The notes: a model not told the origin generated them from the sequence alone. Numbered from the stretch's first letter, positions 34,203 to 46,306 are shown. The stretch is 64,000 nt of DNA from Dermatemys mawii (GCA_007922305.1 ML677365.1:12262533-12326532); one strand, 5' to 3'. A program made the numbers and translations.

Positions 34203-36423
34203 TTATCATAGAATAGAATGTCAGAATATAAGGGTTGGAAGGGACCTCGGGAGGTCATCTAGTCCAACCCCCTGCTCAAAGCAGGACCAATCCCCAACTA
34301 AATCATCCCATCCAGGGCTTTGTCAAGCCTGAGTTTAAAAAGCTCTATAGAAGGAGATTCCACCAACCGCCTAGGTAACCCATTCCAGTGCTTCATTCCA
34401 AGCCACTAACATTATAATCTTGAATACCTGCACAGGCTAAGAATCAAACACTTATTTTGAAATTTCCTCATTAAGAATGCATAAGATACAGTGAAAAAGT
34501 TTTTCCCAAATATCCAACCTAAACCTTCCCCACTGCAACCTGAGATCATTACACCTTGTTCTGTCATCTGGTACCACTGAGAACAGTCTAGATCCTTTCA
34601 GGTAGTTGAAAGTAACTATCAAATTCCCCCTCATTCTTCTCTTCTGCAGACTAAACAATGATCATGTCCCTTGATCTGCTGGCAATGCTCCTACTTATAC
34701 AGCCCAAAATGCTGTTAGCCTTCTTGCAACAATGGCATACTGTTGAGTCATATCCAGCTTTTCATCCACTGTAACACAGAAGTACTTTTCTGCAGAACTG
34801 TTGCCTAGGCACTCAGTCCCTAGTCTGTAGCAGTGCATGGGATTGTTCCATCCTAAGTGCAGGACTCCTTGATTTTTTTTGGCCCAATTCTCTAATTCGT
34901 CTAGATCCCTCTGTATCCTATCCCTCCCTCCAGCATATCTACCATTCCTCCCAGTTTAATGTCATAGGCAAACTTGCTGAGGGTGCAATCCATGCCATCA
35001 TCCAGATCATTCATAAAGATATTCAACAAAACGAGCCCCAGGTCTGACCCTTGGGGCACTCTGCTTGATACCAGCTGCCAACTAGACATGAAGCCATTGA
35101 TCACTACCCATTGAGCCTGATGATCTAGCCAGCTTTCTATTCACCATATAGTCCGTTCATCCAGCCCATACTTCTTTAACTTGCTGGCAAGAATACTGTT
35201 GGAGACCATATCCAAAGCTTTGCTAAAGTCAAGGAATAACACATCCACTGCTTTCCCCTCATCCTCAGAGTCAGTTGTCATAGAAGGCAATACGTCATAG
35301 AAGGCAAGTATATTAGTCAGGCATGACTTGCCATTGGTGAATCTATGCTGACTGTTCCTGATCCCTATCCTCTCCATTAAGTGCTTCAGAATTGATTTCT
35401 TGAAAACCTGCTCCATGATTTTTCCAGGGACTGAGGTGCGGCTGACTGGCCTGAAGTTCCCCAGATTGTTGTCCTTCCCTTTTTTAAAGATGGGCATTAC
35501 ATAAGCTTTTTTCCAGTCATCCGGAACCTTCCCCAGTCACTATGAGTTTTCAAAGATAATGGTCAATGGTTCTGCAATCACATCCACCAACTCCTTTAGC
35601 ACTCCTTTAGCACCATCCAACCCCATGGACTTGTGCTCATCCAGCTTTTTTAAATAGTCCTGAGTCACTTCTTTCTCCACAGAGGGCTAGTCACCTCCTC
35701 TCCACACTGTGCTGCCCAGTGCAACAGTCTGGGAGCTGACCTTGTTTGTGAAGACAGAGGCAAAAAAAATCATTGAGTACATTAGCTTTTTCCACATCCT
35801 CTGTCACTAGGCTGCCTCCCCCATTTAGTAAGGGCCCCACACTTTCCTTGACCTTCTTCTTGTTAACATACCTGAAGAAATCCTTCCTGTTACTCTTAAC
35901 ATCCATTGCTAGCTGCAACTCCAAGTGTGATTTGGCCTTCCTAATTTCACTCCTGCATATTTGAGCAATAATTTTATACTCCTCCCTGGTCATTTGTCCA
36001 ATCTTCCACTTCTTGTAAGCTTCTTTTTTGTGTTTAAGATCAGCAAGGATTTCACTGTTAAGCCAAACTGGTCGTCTGCCGTATTCACTATTCTTTCTAA
36101 ACATCAGGATGGTTTGTTCCTGCAACCTCAATAAGGATTCTTTAAAATACAGCCAGCTCTCCTGGACTCCTTTCCTCCTTATGATATTCTCCAAGGGGAT
36201 CCTGCCAATCAGTTCGCTGAGGGAGTCAAAGTCTGGATTTCTGAAGTCCAGTATCCGTATTCTGCTGCTCTCCTTTCTTCCTTGTGTCAGGATCCTGAAC
36301 TCAACCATCTCAAGGTCACTGCCTCCTAGGTTCCTATCCACTTTTGCTTCCCCTACTAATTTTTCCCATGCACAGTAGATATGTATTTTAAAAGCATTTA
36401 GCCTATTACACCATAAAGATTCC
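34203..36423 (-). mobile_element. CR1 LINE, 5'-truncated, about 2.2 kb
   Basis: The 3' end is at about 34203, seen as inverse AGAATATAAGGGTTGGAAGG wording. Moving leftward in protein terms, it covers the ORF2 C-terminus (34452-34658), the FA(Y/D)D region (34901-35104), reverse transcriptase motifs (35141-35497, LFLDFSKALDMVSNSIL), the linker (35691-36425) and the last part of the endonuclease. It is truncated at about 36423 within the endonuclease. About 95 bp of foreign sequence (34397-34490) interrupts the C-terminal region. Confidence 0.92.
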
Positions 36424-36425
36424 AT
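35691..36425 (-). pseudogene. CR1 ORF2 linker between endonuclease and reverse transcriptase
   Basis: A 244-codon open frame on the minus strand begins in the C-terminal end of the apurinic-type endonuclease (GGSDLEMVEFRIL). It continues through the charged linker (RPVWLNSEILADLKHKKEAY, YKIIAQICRSEIRKAKS, FRYVNKKK) into the start of the reverse transcriptase. In active CR1 the SDH motif supplies an essential histidine; here it reads SDL, so the endonuclease could not cut even if complete. The frame ends in an unrelated tail at 35691. The reverse transcriptase continues out of frame at 35141-35497. Confidence 0.85.
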
Positions 36426-36528
36426 GAGTGATTAAAGATTAATTATTAATATTAATGACATAATATGTACTCCAGAGGTCCTACACTTATGCTGTATCAT
36501 ATGCATCCTTAATTAGGAAATTTCAAAA

Positions 36529-37299
36529 TACAGTATGGACCTGTTTATGCGTGGATTTCAGGAGTTAAGCCATCATGACTATGTGTTAACAGACTGCAGG
36601 TTAAGAGGGCCATACTGAAATATCTTAAGATATCTATATATACAGTACAGGTATAATTATCTAAGATTACATACGTATTCACAGCATCCCAAATACTACA
36701 GGATTTTAACTCAGCGGGAAACATGTTCATGACCAATTCATCGGCTGATCAGCTTTCTCCGGAAATCAATACCTGCACTATCCCATGACACTTTTTAAAA
36801 TGACTTAACCTCTTGCTGGCTTGGAATGATTCATCCCCCATTAAATTTCCAAATTTTGCCGCTTGGGCTTGAACAATTAGCCCACTTAGCGGCATTCCTT
36901 TCAGCGAAAGGAATGCCGCTAAGGAATTTCCTTGAAGCGAAAGAATACGAAAGCGGCATTCCTTTTGCAAAAGGAAGGCTTCCTATTAGAATCAGATTAA
37001 CAAGAATCAAACAATTTTGAAACATATTAGCACAGACTATATATTACATTTCTCTAGCCTGACAATAACTAAGCGTGCGTCTTTACCCATATCAGCGATC
37101 AAAAGGAAGAAGAAACACCAGTAGGCCTACAGAATGGTTCTGCTCCGCACTTCCTGTCAATTTCTATGTTAGTGAGTTATTGAGCAAATCTGTAGCGCTA
37201 CATAACAAGTTCCTCTACCGCGTGTTAAATACATAGTACTTGGAGGCATGGCGCTACTGTGCGTAAAGCAGATTCACGTGTAAATGGGCCTGTACTGTA
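36529..37299. mobile_element. Non-autonomous Tigger/pogo-like element with TA target duplication
   Basis: The element is 36531-37297. Its left end starts CAGTATGGACCTGTTTATGC and its right end is the inverse of CAGTACAGGCCCATTTACAC. Over the first 29 positions 19 match, most differences being transitions. TA flanks both sides (36529-36530, 37298-37299), the duplication made by Tc1/mariner and pogo transposases. The 767-bp interior has no transposase. It holds a perfect 17-bp inverted repeat at 36886-36902 and 36906-36922 and a related word at 36953-36967. Confidence 0.75.
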
Positions 37300-38139
37300 A
37301 GTGTTTGAATCTTAGCCTGTGCAAGTATTCAAGATTATAATGTTAGTGGCTTGGAATTACTTTAACTCAAAGTTGAAGAAACTATCTGAAGCCTGCATCC
37401 CAAGAAAGGCAAAAAAATTCATGGGGAAGGGTTGTAGACCAAACTGGATGATCAAGCAACTTAAACAGGTGATTAAGAGAAAGCAGAAAACCTACAAGGA
37501 ATGGAAGATGGAATGGATCATCAAGGAAAGCTACCTCTTGGAGGTCAGAAAATGTAGGGATAAAGTAAAAACTGCCAAAAGCCAAGCGGAGTTGGATCTT
37601 GCAAGGAGTTAAAACCAACAGTAAAAGGTTCTATAGATATGTAAATAAAAAGAAAAGAAGGAAAGAAGAAGTGGGACTGCTAAACACTGAGGATGGGATG
37701 GATATTAAAGATAATTGAGACATGGCTCAACACACAAACAAATACTTTGCCTCAGTTTTCAATATGGCTAATGAAGAGCTTAGGGGTAGTGGCAGGATGA
37801 CTAACTGAAATAAGAAAATGGGAGATAAATTTACTTACCTTGTGCAGTAATGTAGGTTCTTTGAGATGTCTCTCTCTGTGGGTGCTCTACTCCACTCTAG
37901 GTGTTCATGTGCCCCTGCGCTCATAATCAGAGATTTATGATAGCAGTGCCTGGTTGGGTCACACATGCACAGTCCCCGTTTCACACCACTTCAGGTGGTT
38001 AACTAGCCCTCAGTTCCTTCTCTTACTGTGCAGCCTAGCAATGACTCTGAAGTAGAGGGGAGGAGCGATGGTAGTGGAGCACCCATGGGGACACACATCT
38101 CAACAAACCTATGTTACTGCACAAGGTAAGTAACTTTCT

Positions 38140-39402
38140 CTTCTTCTTCTGAATGATGTCCCTCTGGGTGCTCCACTCTAGGTAATGTCAGCGCACTGTC
38201 CTCTAATACGAGGAGGGAGCTTTGGAGTTGAAGTCATAGCAGATGAGCCTACAATGAGTCCAAACAGGGCATCGGAGGTTGCCTGCTGTTCTAAAGCCTA
38301 CTGCTGAATAAATGTATGAACTGAAGCCCAGGTTTCAGTCTTACAGATTTATGCAATGGGGACATTGTTAAGGAACACTATTGAAGTCAATAAAGCCTTG
38401 GAATGCACGTGAATCCCTGTGAGGGGCTGTTGACCATGTTAGGAATAACATAGTTTATGCAATCTGAAATCTATTTGGAGAGCCTCTGCATAGATATGGC
38501 ATTCCTTTTGGATCATTCAGTGATTGAGATGAACAGTTTCAGAGATGTATGGAATGCTTTTGTTCTGTGTAAAAGGTGATTGCCCTGCATACATCCAGAG
38601 AATGTAATCTGGATTGTTGTTTATCCTAGTGGGGTTTAGGGTAGAATGTCAGAAGGTAGATAGGCTGATTGAGGTGAAATGATGAGATGATCTTGGGCAA
38701 AAACTTAGGATGTGATCTCAAAGAAATTTTATCTTTAAAAAGACTGTATGGTTGTGCCATGAGAGCACCCAATTCTCTCACGCATCGGGCAGATGTATTT
38801 GCCACGAGGAATGCTACAGTCATAGAAAGATGTAACAAAGAGCATGCTGCTATGGGTTCAAATAAAGGACCAGTGAGGATTCGAGGACAAGTTTGAGGTC
38901 CCATGGTGAGGTAGGTTTTCTCACTTCAGGGTAGATATTTCTGAGGCCTCTGAGGAACCTTTTGGTGAGTTGGCAAATACAGATAATTTGTCTATTTTGC
39001 TGTGGAACTCTCTGATATTGAAGAGATACTCTCTAACTGAGTTAATGGAAAGGCCTTACTTTTAAAGTTGTAATAAGTAGTCCAATATTAAGGGTAAAGA
39101 GACAGACAGCCGAAATTTGTTTTTGTTGGTACCATGCCTTGAATAGTTTCCATTTGTGGTTTGTAGGGGGTGCAGGTGGTGGTTCTGCCACTGTGTAATA
39201 AAATGTTTTGTACTTCATTGGAATACATTATTTCAGATCTCTTGAGCCATGGAGTAGCCATGCTTTGAGATGGAGTCTTTGGGGATCTGGATGAAGAATG
39301 TGATCTGAATCCTGAGACAGGAGACAAGGCACAAGCAGAAGCATCTGGGGTTGGTCGACTGATAGTCTGAGAAGGTAATGATACCAAGTTTGATGAGGCC
39401 AT
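38140..39402 (-). pseudogene. DIRS tyrosine recombinase remnant
   Basis: The minus strand encodes an N-terminal SAM-like arm-binding stretch (39088-39402, with TTCTPYKPQMETI and a following QKQISA in another frame). 38626-38904 reads FEPIAACSLLHLSMTVAFLV, then RELGALMAQ and HPKFLPKIISSFHLNQPIY. Tyrosine recombinases of DIRS elements join the circular cDNA to the target without a staggered DDE cut. In the intact family the catalytic Arg lies in the SARRVSEL-type stretch; here that stretch reads SARCVRELGAL. The downstream His-X-X-Arg and Tyr region at 38140-38620 is full of stops, so it is inactive. Confidence 0.8.
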
Positions 39403-39690
39403 GTGGGAGTTATTAGAATTGCTCTGGAGTTGTCCTGCCTGACCTTATGGACCTGAGCTAAAAGGAGGGTGGAGGGAAATGCATAAAGGAGAGGAGCATT
39501 CCACTTCACAAGGAAGGCATTGCCCGGAGAGTGGCGACCAAGCCCCACCCTGGAGCAGAATCATTAGCATTTGGTCTTTTGTGTGGTTGTGAACAGGTCT
39601 ATTGTTGGGAATGCCCAAAGTTTGGAAATGTTCCAGAGCATGCATGTGTCGAGTTCCCGCTCATGCTCTTGGGAGAAATTCCTGCTTAAT

Positions 39691-40706
39691 TTATCTCCAA
39701 CCAGATAGGTATTGTGCTGTAATGTAGATATTGTGTCTGATGCACCACTGCCAGAGTCTCATTGCTTCTATGCAGAGGGAGTGTGGTTGTGCTCTCACTT
39801 GTCTGTTTATATAAAACATGCAAGCCACATTGTCCGTGAGGATCTGTATGGTCTTGCTATCAAAGATCGGTAGGAAGTGGGAGCAAGCGCTGTGAATGGC
39901 TCTTAGTTCTAAGAAATATATGTGCAGAAGAGTTTCCACTGGGAACCAGCATCCCTGGATAGAGTGTGGTCGTAGATACGCTCCCCAACCCGGAAGTGAT
40001 GCATCTGTTGTAATGGTCATCACTGGGGGAGTTTGGGTGAAAGGCACTTCTAGGCAGATGTTGTTTGGTTGAATCCCCAAAAGAGACTCCTTTACCTTGT
40101 TTGGTACCATGAGATGCTTGTTTATATTGTGCCTTTGTGGGACATAACTGAGCACAGCCCAGGCTTGAAGGCGCCTCATATGGAGTCATGCACGTCTGAC
40201 AATGTATGTCATGGAAGCCATGTGGCCTAATAGTTGTAGGCATGCTCTGGCAGTGAATTGTGATTCGGTTGTTAATTCACGGCTCTGGCAGTGATTATGG
40301 TGGCTAGCATGACCATCTTGAAGTGTTTGATTTTCATGGACTTGTTGAGAAGTTGGAGATCAAGAATGGGCCTTCATCCCCATTGTTTTCTGTGTGACAA
40401 AATAATGTGAGTAGACGCCCTTCCCTCTGTATCTTGGTGGTGCCAGTTCTACTATGCCTAGATGTATACGGTGATCTACCACTTGTTGCAGTAGATGTTT
40501 GTGAGAGGGGTCCCTGAAAACGGACAGGGAGGGAGGAGGAATGGAGGGGGTAAAAGTAAGTGGGATGGAGTATCAGCCTTGATTATCTTCAACATCCATC
40601 TGTTTGTTGTAATAGACTGCCAGACTGTGTAGTAGGAGATAAGATGGTCAGGAAAGATAGGAGAGATTGGAGTCAGTTCCAGCATAGAAAGAAATGGTGT
40701 TCTCAA
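39691..40706 (-). pseudogene. DIRS reverse transcriptase/RNase H remnant with internal deletion
   Basis: 40476-40706 encodes the N-terminal reverse transcriptase flank (WQSITTNRWMLKII). A fingers-type motif decayed from ILDLRLLNK appears near 40320-40380. The sequence then jumps to the thumb-like region (MRRLQAWAVLSYVPQRHNIN), so the palm with the catalytic aspartates is missing. 39691-40179 is a nearly intact RNase H: TTDASLPGWGAYL, FLELRAIHSA, ILTDNVACMFYINRQ, then MRLWQWCIRHN and AQYLSG. Its acidic residues D (TDAS), E (LELRA) and D (TDN) are preserved. Confidence 0.85.
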
Positions 40707-40910
40707 GCTCTCAACAATGCATCAAAATGGTTGGTGGGATGTGGAAGCTTGTGGTGGGGGATGCTGTCCCCTTGAGGACCTCTGTTTATGAACCTGAGGT
40801 TCATATTGTCTGTTGGTATGGGTGGATTGGAACCATTTTGGATTATAATATTTACTTTGTCTTCTCTTATTCTTAAGGGTATAAATACCCAGAGATTTCA
40901 GAGTTGCTCT

Positions 40911-42695
40911 TCAGTCTTTCAATGTGTGTAAATACTCATCAGTCTTGGCCACAAAGAGTTTGGGATCCTCAAACAGAAGATCTTCAACCATCGATTGAAC
41001 CTCTCTGGGAAAGCGAGAGAGATGCAACCAAGAAGCTCTTCTCATGACCATCACAGTAGCTATAGACTGTGCTGCCACGACTAGAGAGTCGAGGGCAGCC
41101 TGTAAGGCCATCGTGGCAATCAGTTGTCCCTCCGAGGTGAGGGATTTAAATTGTTCTTTTTTCTCTTCTGGGAGAACATCAATAAAGTCTGCTAATTTTA
41201 TGCAATTTGTGTAATCATATTTTGCAAGTAGAGCTTCATAGTTGGCGATCTGAAGATGTACAGTTGCCGAGGAATAAGCCTTGTGGCCAAAGAGATCAAG
41301 CCTCTTCCAATCCTTCTTGGATGGTGAATTTTTGGGGAATTGTTGTCTATCTTGTCCATTAACCACATCCATAACCAAAGAATATTTTTGTCAGACCTCT
41401 TACAAGTTGGTGAAATCATTGCTGGAGTCTGCCAAATTTGTTTAAGCAGCTCCATGATGGCGTCATTCATGCATAGGGTGATTTTAGAGGAGGTCAACAT
41501 ATGTAGAATGTTGAGAAGCTTGTGTTGCATTTCCTGGAGTTCTTCTAGAGAGCTGTCCAAAGAACTGGCAATCCTACAGAGGTCTTGAAATTGTTTAAAG
41601 TCATCCCCAGCATTGAGAGAGGGGTGCATGATGGTGTCGGCAGGAGAAGATGAAGAAAAGTGAAGGGTAGGTTCAATGTCCTGGTCAGAGGGTTCATTCT
41701 GTTCTGTTGGCACATCACCAGGGGGCTGAGAGTCCCCCCTACAGATGGTGCAGTTGATGGGTGTAGGCTCTCCTTGGGAGGGCTTAGTTGATAAGCAGGA
41801 TGTGCCATCCATGTTGTCCATGGGTACCCATATCATTGAGGTTCTTTTTGTGCAGCATAATGGCCTTTGTGTGATAAGACATGTGCTACCATATCACAGA
41901 TGGGAGGAGAGTGGCAGGAATAAATCTCTCCATCATTGACATCTTCCTCATCTCTCAAAAAAGGGGAGGCTGAACAAGGTGGAGTGGAAGGGTGATTCGG
42001 TACTGAGCAAGTTAGGATAATGTTGGTGCTGGGGATAGGCGAATCAGGCATTGGGGAGACTGCCAAATCCTTTTGTAGTAAGAATTGACTTGATATTGAC
42101 AGTGCCATTGAGGTCATACAAATTGGTGCCACAGGTTGCATTGATATGGAGATGCATGCTGGTTGCAGTATACCACCTGTCGATGGCAGCATGGCTTTCA
42201 ATTGCATTGAGCTGCTTGCTGCCATCCATGTGGTTGGCTATGGTGGTCATTAGGCATAGGATTTCGCTTTCCCCTTACTACCTGCATCAGAGCTGACTCG
42301 TTTAGAGTCCTTAGCTCTCACGGTACCCACAGTACTGAAGGGTGCCACTACCTCAGTTGGAGAGACTGACGGTATGTCAGTACTGACTGAATGTGCCGAT
42401 GTGGGGAATGCCTTTTCTTGGCCATTTCCTGAATTGGTGAAACTGTAGGCCACGTTTTAGCAACCTTCATGATAGGGTGGCCTGCTGTCTGAGCCTTAGA
42501 AGTAGAACCTCTGTCAGAGGCTGCCATAGGGGACTTCTGTCCAGGGGGAGTCCTAGCTTCTGGCTCAGATGCTGGCATGAGGGACTCCTCCATTAGGAGC
42601 AGCTTTGCTGCAAATCCCTGGCTTCCCTGGTTGTTAGCATACGACAGTGCAGACGTGTGTCTCACCAAGGCAGCAGGCACACTGAGTGTGCCCAT
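40911..42695 (-). pseudogene. DIRS gag-like region
   Basis: Several overlapping minus-strand frames (42348-42695, 41833-42225, 41198-41836, 40911-41378) make up a former gag. The C-terminal part is the best preserved: ALDSLVVAAQSIATVMVMRR, WLHLSRFPREVQSMVEDLLF and DPKLFVAKTDEYLHTLKD. These resemble DIRS gag, in which a PREVQ-EDLPF-KTD-LH-LKD series is typical. The N-terminal part is Ser/Thr/Pro-rich. In active elements this protein packages the RNA. Frameshifts separate the pieces. Confidence 0.75.
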
Positions 42696-44345
42696 CAGAC
42701 ACTGGGATTGATAGCCGAGAGAACTGGATGTTCCCCTGAGAGGAGAGTTTCATCCTCCCCTGAGGGAAGAACTAGGAGTAACAGTTCAATGAAAACCTAT
42801 TTCTAGTCAGAAAAACATATAAGATTTTTTTAAAAATAACCAGGGACAAAGAAACAAAAAAGAGTTAACTATCTATAACTAAATTAGAACTAACTGGGAT
42901 ATACTATGCTAACTAAGCTCTGAGGTGCTGCTGAATGCTCTGACTCATAGCCAGAGACAGTAGAGAAGGAACTCTGGGGTGGGGGGTTGGTCGCAGAGCA
43001 TTTGTTACCCACCTGAAGCGGTGCGAGATGGGGACCACGCATGTGAGACTCAACCAGTCACTGCTACCATAAATCTCTAATTATGAACACAGTGGCACAC
43101 AAACCTAGAGCAGAGTGGAGCACCCACAGGGATATCACTGGAGGAGGAAGAAGTAGAAATTACCATATCCAAGGTGGAAGTCAAATCTCCAACCAAGAAT
43201 ATTAAAGGAACTGGCACATGAAACTGCAAACCTAATTGCTAGGATTTTTAATGAATCTGTAAACTCAGGGTCCATATTCAATGACTGGAGAACTGCTAAA
43301 ATAGTTCCTATATTTAAGAAAAGTCAGGGGGAAAGTGAATCAGGAAACTACAGGCTTGCAAGTTTGACCTCAATTGTACGCAAGGTCTTGGAACAAATTT
43401 TGAAAGAGAAAGCAGTTGAGGATACAGAGGTAAATGGTAATTGAGATAAAATATATGGTTTTACAAAAGGCAGATCATGCCTCACCAACCTGATCTCCTT
43501 CTTTAAGAAGAAAACTGATTTTTTTTAGACAAAGAAAATGCAGTAGATCAAAGCTACCTGGATTGCAGTATGGCATTTGATACATGGGAAATTATTAGTT
43601 AAATTGGAGAAAATGGAGATAAATATATGAACTGAAAGGAGAATAAGGAACTGATTAAAGGGGAGACTACAATTGCTCTTTTTTACAATGGGTCATACTG
43701 AAAGGTGAATTGTCAGGCTGGAGGGAGGGTACAAGTGGAATTCCTCAAGGATTGGTCTTCAGACCAATCTTATTTAACATTTTAATTAATAACCCTAGCA
43801 CAAAAAGTGGGAGTGTGCTAATAAAATTTGCAAATGACACAATCTTGAGAGGTATTGCCAATATAGAGGAGGCCCAGAATATCATACAAGAAGATCTGGA
43901 TGACCTTGAAAATTGGAGTAATAGAAATGGGATGAAATTTTATAGCGCAAAGTCCTGCTTAGGGACTAACAACAAGAATTTTTGCTATAAGACGGGGACT
44001 TAGTTGGAAGAGACAGAAGAGGAGAAAGACGTGGGTGCACTGGTTGATCACAGGATGACTATGAGCTGCCAATGCGGTGTGGCCATGAATAAAGCTAATG
44101 CAATCCTAAAATGCATCAGGCGTGGCATTTCCAGTAGAGATAGGAAAATGTTAGTACCACTGTACAAGTCAGTGATGACACCATATCTGGAATACTGTGT
44201 GCATTCTGGTTTCCCATGTCTAAGAAAGATTAATTCAAACTGGAACGGTGCAGAGAAGAGCTACTAGGCTGATCCACATTATGGAAAACCTACTTTATGA
44301 GAGGAGACTCAAAGAGACTAGCTTCTTTAACCTAACCAAAAGAAG

Positions 44346-45447
44346 ACTGAAGGGAGCAGTCTTCACTACCCATGACCCATTGTAGACACAGACGACAGGA
44401 ATTCACACCTTAAGGGGTCTGATAGGCAGCATACTCATAGTTCCTAATTGGCTCCTCATCCTATGTAAACACAAGGAGAATTCCAGAAAGTGTCTGGGCA
44501 TCAGTGTGGATCACCTGTAGCTGCCATGACCATTCCTGCTCCTAAACTCCCAGCTTCAACCTCAACTTGATTTGGACCTTGCCTTCTGACTTGGATTCTG
44601 TAAGCTGATTCAGATTCTGATCCTTGGTATTGATCCCAGCCTGGAACTTGACTACAAACTCCTCTGCTACTCTTAGCCTGAGATTTGACCCTGCTTTGAC
44701 CAGTGGTCCTGATTCTCCTTGTCAGGATCCTGACCGTAATTTTGTATCACCTGCAAATTTTCCCTCAACTATGTTACTTTAAATTGGTACCTGCAAATTA
44801 ATGTTTTGTTCTATCCCCATGTGTTCTTTTTCACTTAGAATAGAGAATAAATTACTATGCCACATTTTTCCACTGATAACAATCTGCATTTTAATTCAAG
44901 AAATTGACTCAGCATCAAGTGTAAAAGAGATGGAAAGCTCCCTCTCCATTCCAGAAGCTAGGTGGAGCTGCAATTTATAAACTACTAGTAAGAGACTAGC
45001 AAGAGATATAAAAGATTAGGTCATCAGAGCAAGATCAAAGGACAGGGTTGTTGGTAGAAATGACAATTCTTCACTAGCAGCAAGGGTGGCTGGATTTCTC
45101 ACAAGGGCTCTGCACCTAGGACTTGCAGACAGATCCCATCTCCCTCAACATTTTTCATATCTACCGCTAGCTAATAGATTTAGTTCATTCACTAGTAGGT
45201 GTCTGGTAAATTTTTAAAAAAACTCTCTGTGTGAGTTGCCATGACATGGTGAAAGATTCTTCTTTTTTTTCTCACCAATATCCAGCTACTGTTTCTCCCA
45301 CTGTCTCTAAGTACTGGATTTTCTCGGTCTTCCTTCTTCCTTCATGTTTCAGCTGCTTCATGTAGCCAAGACCAGAACTGAACTTACTTTCGTTCCAGCT
45401 TCAGAGAGCTAATAAACCCAGCTTGCATGAGGGAAGAAGAACATTGA
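44346..45447. other. Unassigned, possibly a retroelement LTR scrap
   Basis: 44380-44740 contains repeated GACTTGGATTCTG / GACCTTGCCTTCTG-like wording of the kind I associate with LTR leaders, but no TG...CA ends with target duplication were found. The remainder, up to the LTR at 45452, has no recognisable feature. Confidence 0.35.
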
Positions 45448-46147
45448 CAGCTGTGACAGAGTCAGACCAGAAGGTATAAGAGAGTGCTGGAAGGCAGGTA
45501 TATCAGCCTCAGGATGTGCAGATTCTTGTTCCCTGGATAGCCAAACAAAGGCTACTCCAGGCCAATCAAGAAGCTTCTAGAAAGCAGCAGAAATAGCTAG
45601 CCTGATTGGGACACCTGAAGCCAATCAGGGGCTGGCTGAAACCAGCTAAAAACCTCCCAGTTAATCAGGTGGGAGAGCCAAGGAGAAAGGAGTGAGAGGA
45701 GAGGAAGCTTTGTGATACTCTGAGGTAAGGGAGAAGTGGGAGAACTGTGGGGAAGTAGCCCAGGGAAAAGTAGCAACTCTGTCAGTGAAAGGTTGGCTGC
45801 CAATAGCTACTACCATTAGAGTCCCTGGGCTGGAACCCAGAGTAGAAGGTGGGCCCGGGTTCCCCCCAATCTGCTACTAATGAAACACCTCCTGGAAGGG
45901 GAAGGCAGGCCCCTAGCAGGACAGGAGGTTATACTGTCCTGAAATAAGCCCAAAGGGACAACAGAGACTGTGGGAGTTCTCTCACCAACAGCTTTGCTGG
46001 CTGATGATGAAAAGGGCTCAGTAGACTGCATCCTTGGCCTAGAGAGAGAAAGGCTACGTGGAGGGTCGCAGTGAGCCTCTGAGGCTAGCACAAACCACCT
46101 GGAAGCGCAGGACCCACAGGGACAAGGCCAGAGCTTTGCCACACAGC
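45448..46147 (+). mobile_element. Solo LTR, Gypsy-like, 4-bp target duplication CAGC
   Basis: The LTR is 45452-46143 (692 bp), beginning TGTGACAGAG and ending TTTGCCACA, flanked by CAGC at 45448-45451 and 46144-46147. A TATA-like GGTATAAGAGAG lies at about 45474-45485, consistent with plus orientation. The wording resembles a Gypsy-type LTR that I believe is common in turtles. No internal genes remain. It ends a few bases before the long CR1 begins. Confidence 0.82.
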
Positions 46148-46306
46148 ATTAAAAAACTGTAGGAGTAGCCATATGGCTAATAGGGAAACATTATATTATT
46201 ATATAATTGAAATGTCTATAAGTGAGGTTGAGACTCACTTCTGCAGCCAGAAGGAATAGGGGATAGACTGGAGAATCGCACAGTTATCAGGAAAAGGCAG
46301 TTATAC

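Larger units (their letters stand above)
37823..43140 (-). mobile_element. DIRS-type tyrosine-recombinase retrotransposon
   Basis: A 5.3-kb element on the minus strand carries, from right to left, a gag-like region, a reverse transcriptase/RNase H and a tyrosine recombinase. It has inverted terminal repeats: 37869-38035 is the inverse of 42955-43139 (shared words include GAGATTTATG(A/G)TAGCAGTG and GTGGGTGCTC). This split-inverted end layout, with no target duplication and a tyrosine recombinase instead of a DDE integrase, defines DIRS elements. An internal inverse of the left end (38070-38136) is also present. It is inserted in a CR1. Most frames are broken and part of the reverse transcriptase is deleted. 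Confidence 0.88.
37346..44345 (+). mobile_element. CR1 LINE split by a DIRS element
   Basis: The halves are 37346-37822 and 43141-44345. The left half encodes the charged linker (ACIPRKAKKFMGKG, NWMIKQLKQVIKRKQK) and the start of the reverse transcriptase region. The right half resumes with the PRILKELAHE-like segment and continues past a motif reading FAND (FADD in intact copies) near 43829, ending near 44345. Frameshifts and stops are frequent. The two halves have the same orientation and join in CR1 order, so one insertion event separates them. Confidence 0.88.
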
